From: Phycisphaeraceae bacterium
GTDB lineage: Bacteria > Planctomycetota > Phycisphaerae > Phycisphaerales > SM1A02
DNA: 64,000 bases
NCBI GenBank assembly: GCA_019636755.1
Contig: JAHBWZ010000003.1
Span: 1 to 64,000, forward strand
Direction: 5' to 3'
Position 1 is the first letter of the stretch, and each line of letters opens with the position of its first letter. This document shows positions 55,362 through 63,445 of this stretch, one piece after another. The position numbers and the translations under genes were made by a program. Under the pieces are notes generated by a model. The model worked only from the letters and a program-made list of their open reading frames with translations. It had not been told where the DNA came from and did no database searches.

Positions 55362-56770
55362 TGCCTGCCGCGCCGCCGCCATCCGAGCCCGTCGCGATCG
55401 CGCCGCGCGCGATCCGGCCCGGCGCGCTGCTGCTGACCCTTCTCTTCGGGCTGCTTGTCTTCCCGGTGATTCTGACCGGTGGCGGCGGCACGAACGAGCA
55501 TCACGACCAGGTCAGACACCACGAGCCGTTCATCCGCGCGCTCATCGATGACTTCCCGCGGATGGACCTGGCGCAGTACTCCTCGGCGACGACGCCCGGG
55601 TACCACCTCCTGCTGGCGGGTGCCGCGCGGTTCATCCGGGATGACGCCAGGCTCCTGCAGTCCATCGGCGCCCTGTTCGGGCTCGCGCTGGTGCTGGCGC
55701 TCTACCGGCGCATCGCGCCGCTGACGGGCGCGACCACCGCCGTCATCCTGGCGCTCCCGCTGCTGCTGAGCAGTTATGTGCTCGGTGCCTCCATCTGGCT
55801 GACGACGGACAACGCGGGATGGCTCTTCGCGTCGCTCGCGATCGCGGCGATCCTCTTCCCCGCGACGACCGCGCAGGGCGCTCCCGTCCTCCGTGCGTCG
55901 TCCCTCGTGCTGGCCGCGGTGCTCGTCCGGCAGGTGCATCTCTGGGCGGCCGGTCCGGTTGCGGTGTGCATCCTGTCCGGGACCGCGCTCGCGCGCTGCC
56001 TGCCCGGGCCGCTCCGCTTCGTCCAGGCGCCGCCCGTCCCGCGCCGCCGGCTCGTTGCGGCGCTCGGCGTGCTGCTCGCATCGGTCGCGGTCGTCGCGGG
56101 ATTCGCGGCCTGGTGGGGCGGACTCGTGCCGCCGCGCTACCAGGGCATGCACGCATCGTCGGTCAATCCGGCGGCGATCCCCCTCGCGCTGGCGCTCTTC
56201 GGGGGATTCGGGGCGCCGATGCTGCCCCTCATCCTGCGCCGTCGACCCACGCGCGCCGATCTCGCGCTCGCGCTCGCCGCCGCCGGTGCGGCGATCCTGC
56301 TCTGTCTCGTGATCCCGACCGCGCCGGACGCCGATGCCGGCCGGCGCGGCGCGATCTGGACCGTCGCGGCACGGTTCCCCGTGGTCGCGTACGTCTCGCT
56401 GCTGATGCTGCCGCTGGTCATCGCGGGTGCGGTGACCGTGGTGCTCGGTGTTCGACGGGTCATGGAGATCTCCGGTCCGCGCCCGGCGTTCGTGATGACG
56501 CTCTCGCTTGCGGCCTGGCTGGCCGCCCAGTGCGCCAATGCGCAGGCGTGGCAGCGCTATGCCGAGCCGATGGTCCTCATCGTGCTGGCCTGGATCGTGG
56601 CGCTCAGCAGCGGGGGGCGCGGACAGGCGCCCGCGGACGACGCGGCGCGGGGAGGGCCCGCGCCGCGTCCCACGGCCCTCTGCCTTGCCGGACCGCTGGG
56701 CGTCGCGCTGCTCCAGGCGGTCATCGCGGCACTGACGCTGTACCGGGTGGTATGGCAGGCCGCGGGCTGA
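55361..56770 (+). CDS. polytopic GT-C-like glycosyltransferase candidate
   Basis: The 469-residue protein has ~10-12 membrane spans. After the first span a large loop holds TNEHHDQVRHHEPFIRALID and YSSATTPGYHLLLAGAARFI. An acidic residue in the first loop and a TTPGYH segment are reminiscent of GT-C enzymes such as ALG10-type glucosyltransferases and ArnT-like proteins, which use polyprenyl-phosphate sugars. I cannot place it in a precise family. It is coupled to the DPPR-synthase-like gene, so it may transfer the pentose made from it to a cell-envelope polymer. A GTG three bases earlier is an alternative start. Confidence 0.65.
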   Translation: MPAAPPPSEPVAIAPRAIRPGALLLTLLFGLLVFPVILTGGGGTNEHHDQVRHHEPFIRALIDDFPRMDLAQYSSATTPGYHLLLAGAARFIRDDARLLQSIGALFGLALVLALYRRIAPLTGATTAVILALPLLLSSYVLGASIWLTTDNAGWLFASLAIAAILFPATTAQGAPVLRASSLVLAAVLVRQVHLWAAGPVAVCILSGTALARCLPGPLRFVQAPPVPRRRLVAALGVLLASVAVVAGFAAWWGGLVPPRYQGMHASSVNPAAIPLALALFGGFGAPMLPLILRRRPTRADLALALAAAGAAILLCLVIPTAPDADAGRRGAIWTVAARFPVVAYVSLLMLPLVIAGAVTVVLGVRRVMEISGPRPAFVMTLSLAAWLAAQCANAQAWQRYAEPMVLIVLAWIVALSSGGRGQAPADDAARGGPAPRPTALCLAGPLGVALLQAVIAALTLYRVVWQAAG

Positions 56771-56954
56771 TGCGTCTGCCGGCAGGACCGTCCGTGCATG
56801 GCGTCGCCTCGCAGCGTGTGCCGGAGACAGCTGGCTCCCCGGACCTCGGCGCGCGTCCCCGTCGGGCCCCGCGTCCGGCCGGAGTATCCTGTCACCCGAG
56901 CCGTTGCCGGCCGGGCATTCCGGTCGACCTGTGTGTGCGAGGAGTGACGTCGGC

Positions 56955-58160
56955 ATGAACGTGCGTGCATCGGACAGGAACGGAACGATCGGCGGCGTGG
57001 ACGCGCTCGAGCGGGCGGTGCTGAACCGCTACGCGGACGCGTCGCGCGCGGCCGAGCCGGCGCTCTGCTGCCCGACCGGCGAGTACGACGCATCCCTGCT
57101 CGCCCTGCTTCCTCCGGAGATCGTGGAGCGCGACTACGGCTGTGGTGATCCCGGCCGGTACGTCCGGGAGGGCGAGACGGTCGTGGACCTCGGGTCCGGC
57201 GCGGGGAAGATCTGCTACATGCTCTCGAAGCGCGTGGGCCCCACCGGTCGAGTCATCGGTGTCGACTTCAACCAGGCGATGCTGGACCTGGCCCGCAGGT
57301 ACCAGGACGAGATGGCCCGCCGCATCGGGTGGGCGAACCTCACGTTCATCCGTGCCCGCATCCAGGACATGGGGCTCGACCTCGATGCGCTGGCAGGCTG
57401 GCTCGAGCGCCATCCCGTGACGACGCTGGACGGCGCCGACGCGCTGGAGTCGGAACGGCAGCGCCTCCGCGCCGAGGCGCCGGGTGTCCCGGACGACATC
57501 GCCGACGTGGTGGTCTCCAACTGCGTCCTCAACCTGGTCGGGACGGAGGAGAAGGACCGGCTCTTCGCGGAGATCTTCCGTGTGCTGCGCAAGGGCGGCC
57601 GCGCGGTCATCAGCGACATCGTCTGCGATGAGACGCCGCCGCCGGGCATGCGCAGCGACCCGCATCTCTGGAGCGGATGCATCGCCGGGGCGTTCCGCGA
57701 GGACGAGTTCCTGGAGCGATTCGAACGGGCCGGGTTCCACGGCGTGGAGATCCTGGAGCGCGCCGCCGCGCCGTGGCAGGTGATCAACGGGATCGAGTTC
57801 CGATCCATGACCGTCCGCGCGTTCAAGGGCAAGGCCGGGCCGTGCTTCGACCACGACCAGGCCGTCGTGTACCGCGGTCCGTGGAAGCGCGTCGTGGACG
57901 ATGACGGACATGTCCTGCTGCGCGGGAAGCGGATGGCGGTCTGTGACAAGACCTACCGGATCCTGACCGATGCCCGCGGGCCCTATGCCGGTCAGGTCAT
58001 CGGCGTGGAACCGCTGACGCCGGTCGACCCCGCGCGCGCACCGAGGTTCGCCTGTGAGAAGCAGGCGCTGCGGGATCCGCGCCGGACCAAGGGCGTGGAC
58101 TACCGGGACACGGTTCCCGCGGACGGGGAGGCGTGCTGTACCGACGGGTCATGCGGATGA
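56955..58160 (+). CDS. arsM: ArsM-type arsenite S-adenosylmethionine methyltransferase
   Basis: The 401-residue protein has ArsM organisation. The three cysteines that bind As(III) in ArsM enzymes are present in context: YGCG (C63), VVSNCVLNLVG (C190) and SGCIAGAFREDEF (C242). The SAM motif is VVDLGSGAGKICYMLSKRVG near residue 77 and VIGVDFNQAMLDLARRYQ follows. VISDIVCDE is also typical. An extra region after ~residue 290 ends in EACCTDGSCG, a Cys-rich tail seen in some ArsMs. It would methylate trivalent arsenic, to volatile or soluble products or as the first step of arsenosugar formation. Ribosome site GAGGAG; ATG 56955. It overlaps pstS at the stop (ATGA), so a pst cluster is co-expressed. 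Confidence 0.82.
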   Translation: MNVRASDRNGTIGGVDALERAVLNRYADASRAAEPALCCPTGEYDASLLALLPPEIVERDYGCGDPGRYVREGETVVDLGSGAGKICYMLSKRVGPTGRVIGVDFNQAMLDLARRYQDEMARRIGWANLTFIRARIQDMGLDLDALAGWLERHPVTTLDGADALESERQRLRAEAPGVPDDIADVVVSNCVLNLVGTEEKDRLFAEIFRVLRKGGRAVISDIVCDETPPPGMRSDPHLWSGCIAGAFREDEFLERFERAGFHGVEILERAAAPWQVINGIEFRSMTVRAFKGKAGPCFDHDQAVVYRGPWKRVVDDDGHVLLRGKRMAVCDKTYRILTDARGPYAGQVIGVEPLTPVDPARAPRFACEKQALRDPRRTKGVDYRDTVPADGEACCTDGSCG

Positions 58161-59041
58161 CCGCGCGATCGCGTTGCATGCCGGGGCGGGCGCGAAGGCG
58201 CGGCGCGGCGCGGATCCTCGCCGGGCTCGGTGCCGTCGCCGCAGGACTGCTGACTGCAGCCTGCGGCCGGGACGTGCCGGCGGCGGGAGCGATTTCCGGC
58301 ACGATCACGGTCACCGGGTCCAGCACGATCGCGCCGCTGATGGTCGGACTCGGGGCCCGATTCGAGCAGTTCCATCCGGGCGTGCGCGTCAACGTGGAGA
58401 CCGGCGGATCGGCGCGGGGCATCATCGACGTGCGCTCGGGGCTGGCGCACATCGGCATGGTGTCGCGAGCACTGCGACCGGAGGAGCGCGATCTCACCGC
58501 GCACCTGCTGGCGCGCGACGGTGTCGCGGTGATCGTCCACGCGGAGACCCGGGTCGGGCAGATCGACCGGGAGGACCTGGCGGGGATCTTCACCGGCCGG
58601 ATCACGAACTGGCGCGACGTGGGTGGGCCGGATCGCGCGATCACCGTCGTCACCAAGGCCGAGGGCCGGTCGACGCTGGAGGTGTTCAACGGCTACCTGG
58701 GCATCGCCGCACAGGACGTGAAGGCGTCCGTCGTGATCGGCGACAATCAGCAGGGAATCAAGAGCGTGGCATCGATGCCCGCGGCGATCGGCTACGTCTC
58801 GATCGGGTCCGCCGAGTCCGCCGTCGCCGAGGGGGTCGCGATCCGGCTGCTGCCGCTCAACGGCGTTCCGGCGTCGTCGGCGCGGGTCGCCGATGGATCG
58901 TTCCCGCTCTCGCGGGAACTCAATCTGGTGACGGGGCCCGCGGCGGATCTCCGCGTGCAGGCATTCATCAGCTACTGCCGGTCGGCGGACGCCCGGCCGC
59001 TCATCGAGGACGCCGCCTTTGTCCCGGTCGACGACAGGTGA
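58157..59041 (+). CDS. pstS: phosphate ABC transporter substrate-binding lipoprotein
   Basis: The 294-residue protein has a lipobox LLTAAC (Cys near residue 32) and the PstS-type binding signature ITVTGSSTIAPLMVGLGARF. Phosphate-contact motifs ETGGSARGIIDVRSGLAHIG and KAEGRSTLEVFNGYLGI (SGT-like loop) follow, as do IGDNQQGIKSVASMPAAIGY and VSIGSAESAV. It captures phosphate, or perhaps arsenate, in the periplasm. ATG 58157 overlaps the stop of arsM; an ATG six bases earlier is an alternative. No PHO box that I can name lies upstream. Confidence 0.87.
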   Translation: MTARSRCMPGRARRRGAARILAGLGAVAAGLLTAACGRDVPAAGAISGTITVTGSSTIAPLMVGLGARFEQFHPGVRVNVETGGSARGIIDVRSGLAHIGMVSRALRPEERDLTAHLLARDGVAVIVHAETRVGQIDREDLAGIFTGRITNWRDVGGPDRAITVVTKAEGRSTLEVFNGYLGIAAQDVKASVVIGDNQQGIKSVASMPAAIGYVSIGSAESAVAEGVAIRLLPLNGVPASSARVADGSFPLSRELNLVTGPAADLRVQAFISYCRSADARPLIEDAAFVPVDDR

Positions 59042-59885
59042 CGCCGTTCTGGCGACCGTGGGGCGGAGTGCGGCGATCGTCGCGGGCGCGCTCTCCCTTC
59101 TCATGCTGATGCATCTGGCGCTGGCGTCGATGCCGGCGTTCCGGGAGATCGGCGTGCGGCGCATGCTGACGGACGGCACGTGGCATCCTGCACCGGATGC
59201 ATCCGGGTCGTTCACGCTGGTTCCCGCCGTCGCCGGCACGCTCGCGATCGCCGCGCTCGCGATCACGATCGCGCTGCCGCTGGGCGTCCTGGCCGCGCTC
59301 GGTGCGACGTTTCTCGCGCACGGGGCCATCGGCCGTGCGATGGACGTCGTCATGTACGTCCTCGCGGGGATTCCGTCCGTCGTACTGGGGCTCTGGGGCC
59401 TGACAACGGTGGTCCCGATCGTCGGGCGCCTCCGGGTTCCCGGGACCAGCGTGCTTGCCGCGGGGATCACGCTGTCGATCATGGTCGTACCCACGATCTA
59501 CGTCGCGTCGACGATCGCGCTGCGCAGCGTCCCGCGCCCGATCCTGGATGCCGCCCGCGCCATGGGGCTCTCCCGGTGGGCGACGATCCGATCCGCGGTC
59601 CTGCCGCTGGCGCGACCGGGCCTCGCGGTCGGTGCCGTGCTGGCGCTCGCGCGGGCCCTGGGCGAAACCATGGCGGTGGTCATGGTCGCGGGAAACGTCG
59701 CCGCCATCCCGCGGTCGCTGTTCGATCCGGCCCGGACGCTGACCGCCGCCATCGCGCTGGAGATGGCGTATGCGACCGGGACTCATCGCGCGATGCTCTA
59801 CACATGTGGTGTCCTGCTCATGGTCGTGTCGGCAGTGCTGATCCTGCTGACGCGCCGCCTCATGCCGGAGCCCGTGCATGCCTGA
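59019..59885 (+). CDS. pstC: phosphate ABC transporter permease PstC
   Basis: The 288-residue permease has six main spans, a typical first span (AAIVAGALSLLMLMHLALA) and periplasmic segment FREIGVRRMLTDGTWHPAPD. The ABC coupling motif is DAARAMGLSRWATIRSAVLP, with ARALGETMAVVMVAGN after it. A TTG at 59019 with GAGGA before it overlaps pstS by 23 bases. A GTG at 59058 is a second candidate. Length is normal for PstC. It pairs with PstA to form the channel. Confidence 0.88.
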   Translation: MSRSTTGDAVLATVGRSAAIVAGALSLLMLMHLALASMPAFREIGVRRMLTDGTWHPAPDASGSFTLVPAVAGTLAIAALAITIALPLGVLAALGATFLAHGAIGRAMDVVMYVLAGIPSVVLGLWGLTTVVPIVGRLRVPGTSVLAAGITLSIMVVPTIYVASTIALRSVPRPILDAARAMGLSRWATIRSAVLPLARPGLAVGAVLALARALGETMAVVMVAGNVAAIPRSLFDPARTLTAAIALEMAYATGTHRAMLYTCGVLLMVVSAVLILLTRRLMPEPVHA

Positions 59886-60753
59886 GCGCGGCGCCGCGTC
59901 GTCATCCGTGCGCCCGGCGTCGAGGGCAGACTTCGTGCTGCGCGCCCTGGCGTGGGGGGGCATGGCCGTGCTGGGTGCGGGCGTGTGCTGGATCGTCGGG
60001 GACGTGGTGCTCCGGGGAGTCCGAGGCGTGTCGCTGTCGTTTCTCCTGGACGCACCGGCGCGGAGCGGACGGGACGGCGGCATCGCGCCGGTCATCGTCT
60101 CGACGGCGATCGTCATCGGCACCTGCATGATCGTGGTGATTCCGTCCGGCGTGCTCGCCGCCGTGGGGCTCTCCGAGTGTCTCCGCCGCGGCGGCCGGAC
60201 GGCGGCGGTCATCCGACTCGGCCTGGACATCGTTGCCGGAACGCCTTCCATCGCGTTCGGCCTCTTCGGACACGCCTTCTTCTGCGCCTTCCTCGGGCTG
60301 CGTGTCTCCCTGCTCTCGGGCGGGCTGACCCTGGCGTGCATGGTGCTGCCTCTGTTCATCCGACTGTGCGAGAGCGCCCTCCTCGGCGTCCCGGCCGGGA
60401 CCCGGCGCGCCGTCGATGCCCTCGCGCTCACGCGCCGGACCGCCCTGCGCCGCGTGGTCCTCCCGATCGCCTTCCCAGGCATTGTGTCGGCCGCCGTGTT
60501 CTCGCTCGCTCGCGCCCTCGCCGAGACGGCGGCGCTTCTCTTCACGACCGGGTACATGCTTCGCATGCCGGGTTCGCTGCTGGACCCCGGACGCGTCCTG
60601 TCCGTGCACATCTACGATCTCGCGATGAACGTCCCCGGCGGCGATCCGAACGCCTATGCGACCGCGCTCGTGCTGCTCGCGGCGGTCCTCGTGATCGGAC
60701 TGGTTCCGCTGCGCGTCCGGCGGGTCCGGGCAGACCGGCTGGTGATCACATGA
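59878..60753 (+). CDS. pstA: phosphate ABC transporter permease PstA
   Basis: The 291-residue permease, overlapping pstC by eight bases, shows GGMAVLGAGVCWIVGDVVLR as the first span, GGIAPVIVSTAIVIGTCMIV, GTPSIAFGLFGHAFFCAFLG, and the coupling loop AVDALALTRRTALRRVVLP followed by SLARALAETAALLFTTGYM. Together with PstC it forms the membrane channel of the high-affinity phosphate importer. Confidence 0.88.
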   Translation: MPERGAASSSVRPASRADFVLRALAWGGMAVLGAGVCWIVGDVVLRGVRGVSLSFLLDAPARSGRDGGIAPVIVSTAIVIGTCMIVVIPSGVLAAVGLSECLRRGGRTAAVIRLGLDIVAGTPSIAFGLFGHAFFCAFLGLRVSLLSGGLTLACMVLPLFIRLCESALLGVPAGTRRAVDALALTRRTALRRVVLPIAFPGIVSAAVFSLARALAETAALLFTTGYMLRMPGSLLDPGRVLSVHIYDLAMNVPGGDPNAYATALVLLAAVLVIGLVPLRVRRVRADRLVIT

Positions 60754-61592
60754 CCTCCGCTGATCCTGATTGCGACACCATCCTCCCGTGGCCGCCGATG
60801 GAGCACACGCCGCCCTGCTGCGTGGCGGCACCGCACATCGAGGTCACCGGGCTCTCGGTGTCGTATGCGGGGGCCGAAGCGCTCCGGGGCGTCACGTTGA
60901 CCATCCCGCGCGGCTGCGTGACCGGGATCGTCGGTCCCTCGGGGTGCGGCAAGTCCACGCTGCTCGCGGTGCTGAACCGGATGACGGATGCGATCCCGGC
61001 ATGTCGCGTGCAGGGCAGCGTCCGCATCGATCGCGCCGAGATCCTGGCGCCGGACGTGGACCTGCGATCCCTGCGGCGGCGGGTCGGGCTGGTGTTCCAG
61101 CGCCCCAACCCGCTGCCGATCTCGATCGCGGACAACATCCTTGTTCCGTTGCGTGACCACGGTCTCGGGGACCGTCGTGCACGGGACGCGCGGCTCGAGT
61201 CCGTGCTCCGAGACGTCGGACTGTGGGAAGAGGTCGCGCACCGGCTGCGACGACCGGCGACCGCGCTCTCCGGTGGCCAGCAGCAACGACTCTGCATCGC
61301 GCGATGCCTGGCGCTGCAGCCGGAGATCGTCCTGATGGACGAGCCGTGCAGCGCGCTCGATCCGATGGCGGCCGAGGTGATCGAGGACCTGATCGGCGGG
61401 CTCCGGCATCGCTATACCGTCGTCCTCGTCACGCACAACCTGGCGCAGGCGCGGCGCGTGACCGACCACTGCGCCGTCTTCTGGCACCGGCCGGGGGCGC
61501 CCTCGCTGATCGAGATGGGGCCGACCCGGCAGGTATTCGAACAGCCGGCCGACGACCTGACCCGGCTCTATGTCGGCGGCATCCGGGGATGA
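60750..61592 (+). CDS. pstB: phosphate ABC transporter ATP-binding protein
   Basis: The 280-residue ATPase has Walker A GPSGCGKST (62-70), Q-loop VFQRPNPLPISI, signature LSGGQQQRLCIARCLALQPE, Walker B VLMDEPCSALDP and H-loop VLVTHNLAQARRVTDHCAVF. The FQRPNP and SALDP strings are specific to PstB. It starts with ATGA overlap on pstA. The N-terminal ~28 residues include PPCC, which is unusual for PstB and of unknown meaning. Confidence 0.92.
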   Translation: MTSADPDCDTILPWPPMEHTPPCCVAAPHIEVTGLSVSYAGAEALRGVTLTIPRGCVTGIVGPSGCGKSTLLAVLNRMTDAIPACRVQGSVRIDRAEILAPDVDLRSLRRRVGLVFQRPNPLPISIADNILVPLRDHGLGDRRARDARLESVLRDVGLWEEVAHRLRRPATALSGGQQQRLCIARCLALQPEIVLMDEPCSALDPMAAEVIEDLIGGLRHRYTVVLVTHNLAQARRVTDHCAVFWHRPGAPSLIEMGPTRQVFEQPADDLTRLYVGGIRG

Positions 61593-61667
61593 GCAGGGTG
61601 GCCGCTATCATCCGTCCCGCCTCGGACGACGGGACGTGAGAGAGCCTGCGGCACGGCGGCGACGGAC

Positions 61668-63374
61668 ATGACGATCGACCTGAAAGACGCCGGATCCGGC
61701 GGCGCCGGTGGCGCCGGGGTGCCGACCGACCCGGAACGGAGGCGCGGCGCGGGCCCGCGCGGGCCCGGGCGCGGCCCGGGATCGGCGATCACGGGAAGGA
61801 TCCTGCGATGGATCTCCTGGCTGATCATCGTGGCCGGCGCCTTCGTGATCCTGCGCGCCCTGCCGATCGGGTCGGCACTGGACCTGCTGCAGTCGCGCGT
61901 CGCGGCGCTGGGACCATGGGGACCGCTGGTCTTCGGCGCGGCATACTGCATCGCGGCGGTGCTCTTCGTGCCGGGCTCGGCCATGACGCTCGCCGCCGGC
62001 GCGATCTTCGGGCTCGGGGTGGGCATGGTCACGGTGTCCCTCGCCTCCACGGCGGCCGCGGGCGTCTCGTTCCTGATCGCGCGCTACGTGGCGCGCGAAC
62101 GGGTGGCGCGCATCGCGCAGACCCATCGGACCTTCGGGGCCATCGACCGGGCCATCGGTGAGGGGGGGTGGCGCATCATCGCGCTGCTGCGCCTCTCGCC
62201 GGCGGTTCCCTTCTCGATCGGCAACTACCTCTATGGTCTGACGCCGGTCCGTTTCTGGCCCTATCTCATCGCGTCATGGATCGCGATGCTGCCCGGTACC
62301 CTGCTCTATGTGTACCTCGGCGTGGCGGGTCGAGCCGCCGTCGGGAGCGGGGGCGGTCCCGCGGCGGGAGATCCGTGGCAGACCGTCCTGCTCGTCGCGG
62401 GCCTGGCCGCGACGGTCGTCGTCACCGTGTACATCACCCGGCTCGCCCGTCGGGCGCTGAAGGAGTCCGCCTTGAACACGATCGTTGCCGACGCGCCGGC
62501 ACCCGGTTCGACCGGTTCGCATCGCGCCGTGACCGCGCGCCTGCTCGTCATCGCCGTGGCCGTGGCCGTTCTGGCCGCCTGCGCGCATGTGAACCGGGCG
62601 CGGCTCGGAAATCTCTTCGGCCCGCCCCGGGTGGTGATGCAGGAGGCGCATGCGGATGCGGGCGGGACGGCCGCCTTCGATCACAGTGCCCTGGATGCGC
62701 TGCTGCGCGCCCGCGTGGATCCGGAGGGCTTCGTCGACTACGACGGCCTGCGCTCTGACACGATGGCACTGGACGCCTACATCGAGTCGCTTGCGAAGGC
62801 CGAGCCGGAGTCACTGGGGCGCGACGAGCGGCTGGCGCTGCTGATCAACGCGTACAACGCGTTCACGCTCCGGCTGATCCTGGATCACATGCCTGTCGAT
62901 TCCATCCGGGACATTCCCGGCGGCCAGCGCTGGGACGCGCGCCGCTGGCGACTTTCCGGTGCGACGGTCAGTCTGAACGAGATCGAACATGAACTGATCC
63001 GGCCGCGCTTCGCCGAGCCCAGGATCCACTTCGCGCTGGTCTGCGCGGCCGTCGGCTGTCCGCCCCTGCGGCGGGAGGCGTACACCGGGGCGCGCCTGGA
63101 GGCGCAGCTTGCCGACCAGACGCGCATCGTCCATACGAGTCCGCGGTGGTTCACACTGGACGCGGCGCGCGGCGAGGTGGGACTGACGGCGCTGTATGAC
63201 TGGTACAGGGGGGATTTCGAGCAGCAGGGCGCGCCGGTCCTGGCGTACGTCGCCCGGCATGTGCCGGACCTGGCGGCACTGATCGCCGAGGATCGCGCGC
63301 CGCGCGTCCGGTTCCTTGACTATGACTGGCGGCTCAACAGCACCGCCAACCGTGCGACTGCTGCCGGGCCGTGA
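61668..63374 (+). CDS. VTT (TVP38/TMEM64) membrane domain fused to DUF547
   Basis: The 568-residue protein has a G/P-rich start and a first span near residue 48. A VTT-type membrane domain at ~70-265 follows (FGAAYCIAAVLFVPGSAMTL, AAGAIFGLGVGMVTVSLAST, LLRLSPAVPFSIGNYLYGLT, YLIASWIAMLPGTLLYVYLG). A last span at ~290-305 anchors a DUF547 domain at ~335-555: VDPEGFVDYDGL, LLINAYNAFTLRLILDH, FALVCAAVGCPPLRREAYTG. VTT proteins share the DedA fold and may move small anions or lipids. DUF547 is of unknown activity and its Cys in VGCPP is conserved. The two are separate genes in many genomes. Neighbours suggest an arsenic role. Confidence 0.85.
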   Translation: MTIDLKDAGSGGAGGAGVPTDPERRRGAGPRGPGRGPGSAITGRILRWISWLIIVAGAFVILRALPIGSALDLLQSRVAALGPWGPLVFGAAYCIAAVLFVPGSAMTLAAGAIFGLGVGMVTVSLASTAAAGVSFLIARYVARERVARIAQTHRTFGAIDRAIGEGGWRIIALLRLSPAVPFSIGNYLYGLTPVRFWPYLIASWIAMLPGTLLYVYLGVAGRAAVGSGGGPAAGDPWQTVLLVAGLAATVVVTVYITRLARRALKESALNTIVADAPAPGSTGSHRAVTARLLVIAVAVAVLAACAHVNRARLGNLFGPPRVVMQEAHADAGGTAAFDHSALDALLRARVDPEGFVDYDGLRSDTMALDAYIESLAKAEPESLGRDERLALLINAYNAFTLRLILDHMPVDSIRDIPGGQRWDARRWRLSGATVSLNEIEHELIRPRFAEPRIHFALVCAAVGCPPLRREAYTGARLEAQLADQTRIVHTSPRWFTLDAARGEVGLTALYDWYRGDFEQQGAPVLAYVARHVPDLAALIAEDRAPRVRFLDYDWRLNSTANRATAAGP

Positions 63375-63445
63375 ACGCGATGACGGCGCGGTGCGCGTGA
63401 TGCCCGGGCCTGACCCGGTTGCGCCTGCCCCCGAATGGAGACATC

